Source of the DNA: Beaufortia kweichowensis
Taxonomy: Eukaryota; Chordata; Actinopteri; Cypriniformes; Gastromyzontidae
NCBI GenBank assembly: GCA_019155185.1
Contig: CM032817.1
Coordinates: 3,776,974-3,840,973, forward strand
Length of the DNA: 64,000 bases
Direction of reading: 5' to 3'
This document shows, one piece after another, positions 23,301 through 38,400 of this stretch. Each line of letters starts with the position of its first letter. Position 1 is the first letter of the stretch. Position numbers and translations under genes: made by a program. The notes under the pieces are model-generated. The model ran no database searches and was not told the origin of the DNA. It saw nothing but the letters and a program-made list of their open reading frames with translations.

Positions 23301-26300
23301 CCATTTGAAAGGTGTTGTGTGGTTTTCTGGAGCTGCATGTCATTCACATGAAATGACGTGGGAGGCAGTTGAGCTGGCAGCTGAGCTGAACTTTGGGAAG
23401 GTGGAGGAGGATGGGAAATAAGATGGATTTTGTTTGCTTTTGTGTGTGTATGCCGCACATATGAATAGCGCTAGCGCACACCTGCGAAGCAAGAGCGTTT
23501 CACACAGAGGAATCAGAGGAGTCGATTATAGACCTACACAAAAAGCCATAATTACACACAGTGAGTTGAGGCAGTGCAAGAATGTCCATTAGACCATTAC
23601 TATTTGTATCAAACAGACAAAGGAAACTTGCACGTTTAAGAGCTAAAACAGCAGGATGAAAAAGACTTACCCGTAGGGGGGGGACTTTGTGTAAATCAAT
23701 TCAAAGTGCAAGTTGAAAAGACCTTTGCCATTTTATGGTGTACTTCCTTCCACGCTTGTTAAAACAGCAAATGCACGTCAGTTTGTGAATGCTAATCATC
23801 TAGCCACAAAAATACAATCTACGTAAAACAGTAATGACGTCTCTGCATGTTTCTATTAGACTCAGAGTTTGAATAGAAGTTCTATGCTGTTGATATTATC
23901 CAATAATACCCTTGTTTTATCAGTATGAATACTACCCGTCTACCTGTCGTCTTCTGTATTGAGACAAATAATACACACCAATAGTCTGTTTGCTTATATA
24001 TATAGACAGTGCAATTCAAATGACAACAAAATAACAGCACAACAACAGTCATAACAGTAACCTTTCATGTTAGTGCAGATTTTCTCTGTCTATTGTGCAA
24101 GATTTCAGATGCTACAGCACACAAATGATACAAATCCGTCTTCGAAAAGACAGGCAAATCCAGTATTTAGCTCTTCCTTAAGCAGCGTACAACCCTTTTA
24201 CCATCACTTGCTTTCCCAACCAAACTAACAAAAAACAACTCTTAGAACCACCCAGTATATCAACCAACCAATCAAATTATAATCTTATATTTTAGAAATC
24301 TGAATGAATCAATAAAAGGACTATGGGACACATTTATCCTAAAGTCTAACATTCTAAAAAAAAGTATGACGTGTCACATACATAATGCTATTGGGATGCA
24401 CCCTGCTCTCTGTGGCATGGCACCAGTAAAGTGAAAAATCCTTACCCAATTACCACTCCAACAGATGGCACAGCATGGCTTTCTTTGCACTCGCTCTGGT
24501 GCTTTGCGCATCAAACCTCACTTCCCGCCCCGTGCCTCATCCCCTAATATTTCCAACTGGGTCACACTTCTCCACCCAAAACTCCACTGCAGCCATTGAA
24601 AAGCTATGGCTCCACACACCCTGTCAGAAACCTTCTGTGCACTGGGCATGTCTTACAGTCATTTGGTGCTTGAGTTGCCTCTAATTTACTTGGTTTCTTA
24701 CTTTTACACTTTTGGTGGGGCCAAGAGCGTTGTGTTTTCTCAACTGTGGCAAAGAGACGCATCACACGGTCTTCAACGTGCATCAAAGTGACGCCTCAGC
24801 CTAGAACCACCCAGGCGAAAAGTGCTAGTCATGTTATTGAACAAGGGCATCGGAGGACACTTGTGCCCTATGCCATTTCACTTTCTTTCATCATGCGTGA
24901 GCACATGGCATGAATTGCAATGAATGTTATTCGCTTGGACTTTGATCTTGGTCGCTATATGTCCCGCTTTAAATCCGGGGCTTAATCAAGCATGTAATTA
25001 TCAATTACTTCCACTTAACAAGAGTTGACTTCCATTTGTCACCAACAATATAGGCCTGTGACATGCTTATTGCATTTTAAAAACAAATGCATGTATAATG
25101 CAATCATGGAACGCCTGTGTGAAGTTGCAAGCAAGAGAAGAAATTTTATATTCACTGAGGCACTGAATCTCAATGACAAATCAGCATGTGTGTAATGCGA
25201 CTTCACAAGTTTGCTTATGCGTGTGTGTGTGTGTCATTTCTGTGAAATACTTGCAGATGCACCAGTCTCTCTGCACTGGGTGTGAAATGGTGTAGATGGC
25301 AGGGATTTTCTTGGAATTGTCATGTCAACATCTCCAACTTCCTTGAGCTTACATGGTGTTTATGTGTGAACATATAAATATGCGCACACTACTGGCACAG
25401 CCAAAGGCTAAAATAATTATAATATGGATAATTAAATATATATACACCATTAAAATGTTATATTATCTTTATTTGTAATCTTTATTTTATCTCTGATCTT
25501 TAATTGTACTGCTTTTGTCACCATTTTATTATATCAACACTTTCTAGAAACACTATCCAAAGGTTAATTGCTTCATGTACATAACATTGAATGTTGAATG
25601 TACACGATTATTAATCTAGACGTAGAAGTTCAAGATGAGTTGTTAAAAATAAAAACACACAAACCAAATTGCTGGCAAAGCCAGTTTTACGTGGAAAGTC
25701 GGCAAAAATCTAATTATGGCTGTTGAATTTTTTTTATTGTGATCTTGAAGACATTTTTCTGTTTATAGATGTGTTTCATTTATTGTGCTATTGAGGGAAG
25801 AAAACAATTTGATGTGTTAAAATTTGGTGTAACAAAAACCAAAAGGGGGTGGGGGTGAAAACAGTGTGTCTAAAAAGATCTAACTCCTATAGCAAAGATC
25901 ACAGATTCGATTATTATTCAAGTTATTGTTTTTGAGTTTTTTAATGGTTCTCCACGACATATAATATAATATAATTTTGATTATTCAAAAGTACTATGGA
26001 CTGTGCCTTTCCAACAACTCAACAGACAAGTATTTCTTCTACAACAATGAATATGCTAAAATCTCATATTTAACAGCTTTGTCTCTTTCATAATATGCTG
26101 TTTACATGAATAATACATGCACTTTCAGGTAGTTGACTGTACAAAGCGAGTTGACTACAAAGAAAAAGTTCAACCAAAATCATTATCTCCGGCAGCAGTG
26201 AGGTGCATCTCTCAGAAGTAATGACTTTGGAAAGAGCTGGAGTGGGAAGGGGCTAATGGTGTGTAATCGTTTTGTCAAATAACAGGTCAGAAGCAGAGGA

Positions 26301-29300
26301 AGCGAAGGGGAACAAAGAAAACGCACACATTTGCTTGAGTCTCAGAAAGAAAATGATACGGAAAGAGAAAACTTGTTGGTGAACGGTTTGGATCAATAGT
26401 ACAAATCAATAAAATGACACACACAAGGGAAAAAGAGAGGGATAGACAATGGCAACACGTGTGTGGATGATGTGTGTGTGTATTTCACTACATCTGCTAA
26501 ATTAACTTTGACGCTCAAATTTGACACTTTTGGTCAGTAAATAACAAAAAATTCATTCATTCAAAATTTCATTCAATTACATTTATTTCATGGCCACTTT
26601 TCAAGAAAGAACCTATTGAAATGTCAAAAAAAGTAAGCAGTAAAACATAAGCAGATGAGGATCTACAGGTGAGTTTTGATCCGGTTTTAATGGTGGGAGT
26701 TTTGTGTTTCATTTACTGATAATGTTCAAACAGACAGCCAAACGGTTTTCCTGCAGTGACAAAGCAATAATCATTGCAAGGACAATGTTTTGATCTAAAG
26801 GGAGAAGTAACAAAGTAAGTAACTGTATTAAAATGAAATAAACCAGTAGTGAGCACAAATAAAGGCTGTATGAAAGGAAATAAATAGCTCACTTTGTGTA
26901 GCATCAAACAATTAAGAACACTTTATTGAATTGTTTGACGCTTATCAGACAAATACCAATTAACGCCTTGGAAGTACAATAAATACTCCTTCGTTTTATG
27001 ATCAAAACAAGTGCTATCTATAAAAGAAGCATAGTGGAAATATTTGAATATGCAAATTGATGTAATTCAGTACATGCTGTACTATTGATGATTAGCAAAA
27101 AGGACAATTTACATTAACTGGATGGTGGACAAACTGGAATATACAAGAATGTCAAGAGCAAACATACAAAATGCATGTAAAATGTAAAAACTATAGGAAA
27201 ATCACACTATTTATACTTTAGGACATGAGACTGTGGAAAACCTCAGCAAATGCTGGGAATTTAGGGTAATACTATGAACATATCCTGTGAATACATCTGT
27301 ATTCTTGTCATCTATCTAACACATACACCTGAGCACGCATAAGCACAAAGCCATAAATTTGCATATAATCACCTGCTTTCTAAGATATGCTGGGTGTCAA
27401 TGTCCTACAATCTCATCTCTAAGCCCATCCGAGAAAAAAGACAAGGCTTTATGTTGATAAGAAGCTGTGTGTCAGCGTGTCCGTGAATAAGTAAAAGAGA
27501 AAGAAAGAATTGAACGTGAGATAAGGGAAGTAAAGTCCTCTGGTGTCCAGGGGCTGCGCTTAAGACCCCTGAAGACCATCTCTAGGGTAATGAAAGCGGA
27601 AAAGTTATTAACCTTGCTTTGCTGCGGGACCACTGCCTCTCTGTTTAGCCCATGCATGAAAATCCTCCCTTTTCAATTACCTCTCGCTACAGCAAACGGT
27701 GACGAAAGACATCCTAAATTCCACTTTGTTGCTTATAAACTACCCCGCATAAAGGACTCGAGACGGAATTGCATAAGCTTGGGCAGAGAAGCCGACTTGT
27801 GCGAGAAACCCTCAGGGCACCACTCGCTCATCGGCTCACAGCTGCTCTCATTTAAACCCCGGACAAGTGTAAATAACGGACGGTTGGCTCAGACAGGGCA
27901 GAAATGCTGGGGAGAGAGGCTGAGTTTGGGAAGCAAATGTGATGTGATGGAGGTAACCTACAGGAAAGAAAAAATACAAATCTCTTTAACATCTTTATTG
28001 TTTTCTCTTGACAGCAATGGGATCAAATGTAAAGCAAATCAAGAAATCAAATTACGTTGCCTTCTTGGATTGTTCTTCGGAGAAAAAGAACATAATTCTC
28101 ACCAATATTTGTGTCTACATCTAAAAATATCCAAGAAAAAAAAGTTGATATGAAACTGAGAATTTAAGTCTTCTTAGCTATAAAAGAGCAATCGCTGAGC
28201 AACAATTAATTCCTGTGGGTCGGTTCTTGACATATGAGTGTATTTTTAATAGCAGGAACCCAGCTGTTCCCTCATCACACAACTTTCGTCCCCAGAGAGC
28301 CTCAAAGTTCAGCCAAACTGTGTTTTTCTAAACACCCCGACTTGTTTATGACCAAAAATCAACAAATCAATTCATTCATAAACATGACACTGGTCAAACA
28401 CTCCGTCATTAAATGTTATTAGTCACGCAGTGTAGGCAATGGCCCCGAGCCAGGATGTCTGTTGTTTATTTCATCGTGTTTTTTACTTGTTTTTGAAGTA
28501 ATTGGACTCGCAGGAGCCCTGAGCCTCTCATGCACATGTTTGGTATGAAAGGACAAAGGCAATGCCTCCTATGGAGATCCCTTGAAAGTTCGCAGTCATT
28601 TTGCGTCATGGCTATTTGCATTATACGATGCTTTGAAGGTTTGTGTAAGTTTATATAGGCAGGTGTGAAAGCTGTTGCTGTGTGCGTTCCTGGAAATGTT
28701 GGCGGAAGTTAACCTGAGGTGGACAGATGAGTCATCGGGTCAAAGAATAGCTCAGGGTTATTAACTACTAAAGAAAATACATTTATAGTTCCATAATAAA
28801 GACATAAGCCTAATTGAAGACACATTATCTTCTCCAGAGGAAGGTCTTTTGCCTAGATGTTGCTGTTTAAATGGCTCAGGAGACATTTGATATCTCAGTT
28901 ATGTTTTGTTTAAGTGTCTTTGTGTTACATATTTCTATACGAGAGCTACAAGAAATAAAACAGACACCAGTTGTTGTACAATTGCTAAGCCCGGTTTTAA
29001 ACATTATTGAGATTTCTTCCAAAGCTTAATTGTGTCTTTTCGATGTCTAGAAAGAAAACACTCATTTGTGTTGTATTTTCTACACGTCAACTCAGCTGCC
29101 AGTTTCCCTTCAAACATTAGCTCAACGTTTCAAAACACTGCAGATGATGTGCGGTAATTGACAGGTCACTAATGACCACAAAACCAGAGAAAATTCCTCT
29201 TACAGACGGATCTGTCATATCTGAACAACTGTGTATAACTCACAGCTCTCCATTTTGTGCTTCCCATGCTGCCATTTTACAATGCTGAGGTGAACAGACA

Positions 29301-30100
29301 GACTATGTGGGTTAAAAAAAGATATTTGTCATGGAACAGGAAGTGAGGGTGAAAGACAGCAGACAGGGAAGAAGGAAAGAAAAAGGGAAGGAGAGGGCAG
29401 GACCCTTGGGGCCGGAGGGAAAAAAGCTCACTCAGAAAGATCAGAAGTGACAAGGTGAAGCAGAGCATGATGGGATACCACTCGGTCTGTGTTGTATTTG
29501 GAATAGCTGCTTTTACAGATACATAGAAATCCACGCTTATTCCAATCTATGGGTCAAATTTTTGCATTAAAAAAGCAAGATGGCCTTTTAAAACAACCTG
29601 TAGTGTAATTTAAATGTATTTTATAAAAAAGTAAGCAATATTAACAATGTTTTTACGCCTTCTGTTATAATGTTAACTGCTAAAATGATAATAGTGTTTT
29701 GTATATGTAAAAGAGATTGAGCAATGGCCAATAAAAATCAGTGATGCAAGAAAGTGAAGCGAGAACCAAAAATCTGCATCTCGCCTCAAATTTCATCCAT
29801 ACTTTTTATTCTATTATCTTTTCTGTTTTGTGCAAATAAGTGCTCACAAAAACACCCATAAACAATATGTTCAAAAATCAAATATTAAATTGTATGAAGC
29901 GTATTTTAGACTTTTTAAACAAATGAAATAAAATGCGCACAACAAATATGACAACAACAAAAAAAGCGTCTTCTTTCTCATAGTATGTGCTAGGCTTTAC
30001 TGGGACTTGACAAATATGACATGTGTTAGTGTGCATTAGTGTGTATTAGAGCGAGCGTTAAACAGCTCATAATGACATACAAGGGCAGAGGGTTGATTAA
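20331..30100. other. non-coding region upstream of the syt1 start-codon exon, part 1
   Basis: No supported exon. Contents: a 21-bp poly-A run at 22614-22634, a (GT)7 run at 25221-25234, and a 187-codon open frame at 27590-28153 (plus) that matches nothing I know and is most likely chance. The region is best read as the 5' intron of syt1, since the first coding exon is spliced from upstream. Confidence 0.6.
22614..22634 (+). repeat. poly-A run
   Basis: Twenty-one consecutive A residues. It could be the tail of an old retroposed insert, but I see no recognisable retroelement body just before it and no clear target-site duplication. Confidence 0.8.
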
Positions 30101-30145
30101 ACAACAGCAACAATATGATTACATCCGTCATGTTGCTGTTGTATT

Positions 30146-30169
30146 TGTGTGTGTGTGTGTGTGTGTGTG
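30146..30169 (+). repeat. (GT)12 microsatellite
   Basis: Uninterrupted GT dinucleotide run. Confidence 0.95.
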
Positions 30170-30268
30170 GTAGAGAGGTGATGTACGCTCTATTACTTCT
30201 GGTTTCATTCTTTATAGGTCGATGTCAAAAGTGATGCAGTGTGAGCTTGTATATTGCTTTTAGATCAA

Positions 30269-30272
<4 letters not shown>

Positions 30273-30307
<35 letters not shown>
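30273..30307 (+). repeat. (TC)17 microsatellite
   Basis: Uninterrupted TC run, about 100 bp from the GT run at 30146. Confidence 0.95.
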
Positions 30308-30310
<3 letters not shown>

Positions 30311-32439
30311 ATTTACAGTGCCTGAAAGAGCCTGTATGTGTCTCTAATTAAAAAGGAAAGAACAAGTTCTACTAAACTCAGTACACCTGACCCTCCCACA
30401 CCAGGCTATTGCTCCATCCATGTTACATCACTCGTCATCTGTCCATCAATATGCATTCAGCTCTTTCCACAGATGCAGCTCTTGACAACTCATTCTGCTT
30501 CCTCTCTAACTACCACATTTTCAGAGTTTTTTGGGTATTCTGCAGCTGGTACTTCACATGCCCAGTCACACGCTGCTGTGGTCTACATGCATCGGTACTG
30601 TTTGTCCTGAAAGTGCGAATTTAAATATTCAGTTTTTTCAGTGTTGCGTAACGCTCTACATTTTTGAAGAATTGTATCCCCTCTTCTATGTGAATGCGAT
30701 GAATCTACCTCGGCTGGCAAAAGTCTGAAGGCACTGGCTTTATGATATAGGCATTTCCATAGATAGTTGGACTTTTCTAATCTCAGAAGGCTATGGTCTA
30801 ATTCAAGCACACTCTGGTTTTCCCACTTGATTAATTTAGAAGAATAGCAGAACAAAACAGTCCAGACGGCTCCCCTGCACATTTTCATTTGGTACTAAAT
30901 TTAACAGCCACCAGGTGAGAATTAAGGTTCAGAACTTTGGATTCAAGTTCCTTTCCGAGTCCTTTTGAAGCAAGTTAGCCTGCTCATCTGCCACCCTGAT
31001 AGCTATTCTTTAGTCATTTAAGTACAGCTCCTGTTTTACAAAAGTTGCAATCTGTAAGTTTTGCCTCTATATTTAAATTGCTGGTTACTTAATTTATATG
31101 CGTTAAAGTCAAACAACGTCAAACTTCGGTGAAGTTGTACCAGACAGCACAACTTGTAAGTCCTTATTACAAGCTTAGTGGTGTGAATCTAACTAAGTTT
31201 TCAGTACATAGCAGAAGAAACACACAAATTCTAACCCATCCACTGTTTAATGATTTCTGTACTGAAATGAAAGTTTACCAGAAGTGCAGCACAACTTTCT
31301 ATCCTGGAAAAAAAAACATTTCTGGCAGGTTTTTCACAGGCTGGCAGCAAGGAGAAGTGATAGACGAAGATAGAGATAGGCGAGGATGAAAGAAGAAGGT
31401 GTGATGGAAAGGATTGTGGTGATGGTTTGATTCTGACAGGTAATCTACAGAGCAATAGTTCTTATGTTCAGGACTTTTCTCTCTGATGTGATCTGACAGT
31501 CACAGGACCGTCTGAATGATGTTTCCACTTCTCACTCCCTGCATGTCTTAACAAGCTGTAACATCTCTCTTTCCTTCCTCGCTCGGTCTGGCTCTCTGTG
31601 ACGGACAAACTGTACTAGTGCAGAGTAAATAATGATCCCATACCCTCTGAATATGCTATGAATTTGTGACATTTTTTAAAATAAGTTCAATCATAATAGC
31701 ATTTTGTTGTAATTTGTACTGCTCCACTGACACTCCACTAATACACTATATTTAAATAAAGGAACAATATTATTTACAATATTAATATACAAAATAATAA
31801 ATAAATATTTTAAATAAAATAAAAAAATTATAATTTATACAAGTCATAAAACATAAGAAGAAGCTTGTGCTGACTTCAGACTTTTGTGAATGAGAATAGT
31901 ACAGTTGATTCACTTAAAAGGACCTCAGTATACCGGAAAGAGACATTTTTATTTTACATTTATTATTGTTGCCTGTATGCTTTTTGGACTTTCAAAGGCA
32001 AGGGCACCTGGGGAAATTTTATGAATTACCAAGGACTCATACATCTCGGATGTAATTTTAATTTTTATGTGAACTACAATAATGATTTGTGGAACAAAAT
32101 CTGTCATGCTGCTTCATTGAGCACAATTATCTGATTGAAGCAAAGGTCAAATCCAGAGGACATTTAGGTGGTGAAGGTTTAAGGAAAAATCAACCTGTCC
32201 TGAAATTAAAAGCCTTAAAGCTGATTTGTATTATAATCATACATGCACTGCAAGATAAAGAAAGGGGGCTGTCATGCTTGTCAAGTAAAGACTGTTTTCA
32301 TTGCACAAGTCAAGAGTAATTACAATCATTTAAAACTGTGCAGACAAAGCCACGATTGACATTAACAAACCTGTCAGCGTGGATCTGAAAATAAATGCCC
32401 TTTTTGTTATTATAGAGATTTAGGTCATTGGAATCACAT

Positions 32440-32461
32440 TGTGTGTGTGTGTGTGTGTGTG
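32440..32461 (+). repeat. (TG)11 microsatellite
   Basis: Uninterrupted TG dinucleotide run. Confidence 0.95.
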
Positions 32462-35400
32462 GTTTTTAACGATTGGCTATATCTGAGTATTTACAGAAAG
32501 ATGACATTTAAGTGACTTAATGGCACTGTATGATATACTATGCTTTTTACAGTACTCTGATCATTTTTTAAAGCAGCCTGAAAGTTTTTTTTTTTAAAAC
32601 ACATTATGCCATTATAGGATTCTGAGTCACATATATGCAAAGATGTGTGTTTTTTCTATCTATTCTCACATTTACAGTTTTCTCTGTTTAAAGGCTGTAG
32701 ACTGTATTGTTGACTCCATTTGACTAAAACTAGAGGGTGGGGGTATTGATCTTTTTGAATCTTATTGTAAAAGTAAAAACATCAAACAATTCTCCCTCTC
32801 TCTCCCAAATAGATTTTTTTGAGATGGCACTGGTAACACTAGCAACTGGGTTGTCCAAACCAGAGGGGTGCCTTGATGTTTCGGTGTCTAAAAAGCCCTG
32901 TCCATCGACTTCCCAAAAATAACCTTGTCTGGCTCGTCTCCAATTACAATGCCGAAAATGGCAAGAGAAATGTAATTCTTATCGATCGCTATCTCATTTA
33001 ACAGCTCAATGACTGAGACATCGGCACAGTAAGGGGGAGGGACAGGGAAAAAGAGAATGAGGAAGGGAGAGCGCCCCCTGGAAACAGACAGGAGAGATGA
33101 ACACTGTGTAAAATAAAAGCTTTTAAGAAAGTCAGATTGCGAAATATGAAAGATGAACGGGTTGTACAGTTCGAGTCCAAGTCATCTGAAACTTGTTTCA
33201 ATTTGAAACGCAAATATTTTTTATAACAGAATATTTAAACTGCTTTTTTCCATACAATGAGACTAAATGACAACCATAGGGAAGTAATACAGGTCAATTA
33301 ACATACTTTTCACAACGGGTACACAACAGCGCAACCCACTGAACAGAACGTACACCTTTTCAGTGTTTTAATTTGCATGAAATGAATTAAACTGTCTATG
33401 TAACAGAATCTTCTGATTAAGGTCTGTAGTAAAGAAAATCCACCTGCGTAGGTACTGTTAAAACGTGCAAAACAGTTAAAAGTCCAGCATCACGCTCAGG
33501 TGTGAAATCTCCAAATAGTTTCCTAAAGCACCGCCAACACTGGGCAAAATAAGTGTTAAGTTTCTCATGGCTGGTCTGTCAAATAAAGCCATCTGCTAAT
33601 TCCACCAAATGAATCGTAAGAAGGCAGGCTTAGTCGCTGTGTTATAAGCACTCTTCCGCACTGATTTCTCTAAATGTCTGCATATGAAAGAGCCAGAGAG
33701 TGAGAAATAAAGAGCCTGTTAATTAATTAAGCATGGCTGAGTGGTATTTTGGTAATGGGACTTACTGAATAGGACAGAGAGACAGCTGAAGACAGACAGA
33801 CAGACCGACGGCAGTTAACTGTGTCAAGATGTCTGTGAATGACCTCTGATAAAACGTGTGTGCGAGAGGAAAGCTGTAAATGTTACTAAATCCTAGAGTT
33901 TTTGCTGTAGACTCTAGCACGAAGGAAATATTTTCCTAACAATCATGTCATTACGTGCTACAAACTCCATTTGATCTAATTGTGCCTCTTAACCCGGGCA
34001 CACATCCATCTGAGTAAACACCAGTATTGTGTCAGGTATCAAACTAGCTTTTCAAAACATTAATGTAACGTCGACAGTTCACAGCAAGCCATTTCCAAAA
34101 GTGGCTCTATTAGTTCATTTCCCAGAACACTGAAGCACATCTTTCTTTCTAGTAATCTAAGTCGATCGGAGGTCTGCAACTTAACCTAAGCCCAGCAGGA
34201 TTAAACAAACTGTTTTGGGCAAAGATTTGAATTTGTTTTTAAGATTCAGAGTCTTGTGTCAATGGCGACTTACTTATTTCGAGCAAAGTGTTGTTTTCAG
34301 TGCATGGAGGCTGAAACATAAATGTGGTATTTTTAAGCATGAATTGCTCCGGTGGGAGAAAATCTCTAATACCAAAGTTTGGTACGGGTGAGGGGGCATG
34401 ATTATTACTTCTTTTTAATATAAAAAAATCACATTAAATTGCTGTTAAATTGAATACCAAAATCCTTGTCAGAGGGAAAGTCATTTTAGACAGCTGGAAC
34501 ATTGGTATGAAACCAACCTTGAAAACCAAAAATGAAGAAAGATGGAATTTGTTAGTACCTTGTGATTTTTAAGTTAAGTATGAAAAAGGTGGTTAAAAAA
34601 AAAAATTCACAAGGTGGTTACTTTCTATACATTTTAAAAACATTTAAAAAACGTATACACTTTACTTAACTACAAGAACACATTAGTACTCAGTATTTTA
34701 TAACAAGTCAAAATATATACAAATCGATATATGTATTACATTTTGTTAAAAACAGTTGATCAGTATATAAATACATGGCCATAAGATAATTAAGTGTGAT
34801 TTACTGTTATATTGCAGATATGACTTACTAAGTGACTCTTGCGTGACCCACTTACTCATTTCACTTTTATCGTGTTTAATATACCTTGCACTTGCTCTAC
34901 TATTAACTCTTTGATGAGCAATCATTAAAAGTCCAACATCACCTGCAAGATTCATGAGTTTTCTAACATGAACACTATAACGATAAATGCTTCATTTCCC
35001 AGCATTTCATTAATTTCATGTCCATGCAAGCCTCTAATGTACAGTACATCACTTTCAACAGTAGGAAAAGCACGAGTCCACAACAGGGAAGTTTGTGACA
35101 AATGACTTCTTTTTCTCTATTTCTTTTCCTCTGTGCAAGGCATTTTGAACAGGTCATTAGCATGTGTAGCAACATGTTGTGTCCCATCAGACCACCCGGC
35201 TGCACTCCAGCGCTCCCTGCTCACCAGGAGGCCTCGTCTCTGCCCCATCCAAGAAAAGGAGGCCAAAGAGAAAGATAGAGAGGGTTTACTGGAGGCACAG
35301 ATGAAATTGCTCTATTAGGAGTCTATATAAGGTGGGTGAACTAGATATATGGGCTAACTTTATGCCAAGACTATATTCTTTGTCCTATCGGTCTCAATAG

Positions 35401-38400
35401 ATTTCTCTTTTTGACTGGTCTTTTTTGCACTATGGCCGCACCTGTCTCATGACTTCCTATACTGTGAACCCACTATACTGAACCTGTTTGCTTAAGCGAA
35501 GATCGTAACACATTCAATAAACCTATGACCCAACTTTTACAGTGACCTCATCGGTGTTTTTTATTTATATTCAGACAGACTAAAGAAGCATTTTCATGAT
35601 CAAAGGGTGAAAATCTGGAGGACCTTAAAACTAGAGTGACCTAAACATTATACATCTTTTTTATGCCAGATTGCAGCCTTTGATTAAAGACGAATGTAAT
35701 TGAATAGCAGAGCTTCTAAACTGACAGAATCTATATGGCACAAAATAAGCCAGATAAAGTGCACACTAGAGTCAATTCCAAATACAGGAACTGGAAAATA
35801 TGGCCAAAAATCTGTGAATGCCTCACAAGGCTGCAAATCAGTCTTCCTTAGGAAGGGTGAATGCGTTTTGATACTGTCTGAGAGAAATCCTCAGGGTAGG
35901 TCGAAATGAAACAAAGAGGAAAATGAAGACGGAGTGGAAGTTGGGGTGAAGGTGGCGACTGTTTAAACCTCATACAGCAGATCTTATGAAAAGGTTTGCA
36001 ATTGACCTCATCAGATACGACCCGGTTCTTGAGTGGCTTTCAATCAGAATGCATTGTGGTTGAAGTAGTCCCTTCCTTCCGTATGATCATTAGCTAAATG
36101 GAACGAAACCAGACATTTTTCTTCCATTATGCAAAATCTGCAACCAATGTTTAAGGATTCTGCAGCAGATTATAGCGCACAGACTACAGTATATAACATG
36201 AATAAGTACGTTGCTATCAAAGGCTGAATAATCAGAAACCAATTCCAAGACAAAATACCCTACTCAGTGACTACAATAGTCAGACAATGACAGATTGGCC
36301 CCCTCTGCCTTGTGGTGAGCTGACAAAGCATGTTTTGTATTAAATTACATGAATTCATGCATATTGAATACTACGATTAGCACTAAAACAGCTGTGTTTT
36401 TTTATACAAGATCGTCAAACTCTCGCAGTAGAAGGGCTTAATCAGTTGAGAGGCCATTGAGGTTTGGAGAACCCAAGCCTTTCTGAGAGAATCAAGCCAA
36501 AGTCCACCACAATTAGCTCGCAGATTGGTTGGGGGGTAAACACAATTATTCATTGTTAACATTACAGTGGGTAAAGACTGTGGAAATAAGTGGATATACC
36601 CTCATTTGTCTCCTTAAGCTTTGCTCCCCACATGCTCCATTAAAGAAAGGCTGATATACTGGATGTCATTACATAATCTTAAAAGAATATTTCAACGATT
36701 AATAAAAATGTATCACTCCCCCTACTGCTACTCCAAACTTGTATAAAATAGATATTTCAATGGTACACAACAGGGAAGATTCAGCACAATGGTGCTCTTT
36801 TCAATACAAAGAAGTGAATAAGGGAGGAGGCTGTCAAGCTTCCAAAACTACTTATTAAAATTACCATAATCGTACAGTACATGAGTTGTGGCATAACTTC
36901 AGCCACAATTAAAAAAAGGATGAATTTAATGACACAAACAACAAATCATCCAATCAATTTGCAAATACTTAATGTTAAACCCTTTCAGAACTAAACTCAA
37001 CTAAACTGGTACCACAAGGTCAAGTTTGTATGAGGCTTATTCAAACTACAGCATTGTGAAGACAGGATAAACCATATAATGACAAGATACTATCCAGAAG
37101 GTCAGAAATTCAAATGAATAATGGGCCAATGAAGAAAAGTGATGGAAAGGCGAAGGAATAAACCTAATGAAAAGGGATGTATAGAGACCAGAAAGTATGA
37201 AAACCATGCTTCAGCCAGGGCGATTCGGCGAAACCGCCTCCGTATTTGATCATGTTTATTGTCTGAAACCATCTGCAGCTGATAACCCTTGACTTAACAA
37301 GCTGTTAGTCAGCCCAAGAGGGAGTTGAGAGAAATCAGCCATGCTATAAAATGGCTCCTTCAGTTGGTATATGCTTCCTCTACAGATTACTCTTATTGCA
37401 AATGACTGCTTTCAAATTAAACCAAATTTACATGCTTACATGTATGAATAAATACGTTTCTCAATTGACTGAGCGTTGTTACTTGATTGTTTCCTTGCAT
37501 TTATAGAACTATTAGCTATATAATAGCATAACTGTGATTATAACCAGTCATTGAATTCTGGTCCGCATGTTATAGTTTAATTGGTTCTTTAAATGCAAAG
37601 GCCAAATCCATCACTTTTGTCACTCAAATCAATTCGCCACAGTCATTTAAAGAGGATTTTAGCTTCTCAGGCAAATTGAATTGGCTTTGATTCTGTTGCA
37701 ATTTACTTTACGACAACAGAATAACTTCAAGCTCAACCGATGTCTCGCAATCAATGCTACACAAGAAATCGGAATGATTGTGTACCTTTGTCGGGGAGGG
37801 TGTCACTTGGAGAAAGGTAGTTATTAGCAGTGCACCTTATTTGCGCACCCTCTCCGTAATAGTCAAGATGGAAATTTTCATTACGGACAGGGAAACAGGG
37901 GATAAACAGTGCAAAATTGAAAAATCAACTCAATAGCTCCAGAAGTGTTATCAGGAGAGGGTGGTCTAAATCTGCATACTAATAAGCAAGTATTTCCTGG
38001 AGGGTATTGCCTCCAGCCGCTCACCGCGGGAGCATGAAACACGGGACTAGAGATGATCATCTCTCCCAACATGCTTACCACAGTTTTTTTAAGCCTAGCG
38101 CTGTCCGGGACCCTTTGAAGACTAAATAAATAAAAGTATTTATAAGGATTTTATCTGGGCAATGGCGGATGAAAGCTTGAAATGGAGCATCCTTTTTCGA
38201 ATGGACTTTGACTCCCATATGCGCAGACAGGAGCTTTAAACACACAATGTGGAAAGCTGTGCTTTGTTAAATTTAAGTATGTGCAAGAACAAAACAAAGA
38301 TGGATGGCAAGAATATTTTCAAACTTGTATTATATTACAGATTTCTGCTTGTTTGGATGTTGATTCGACTTTGGGCACTTACAGTCTTGTCAAAATGATT

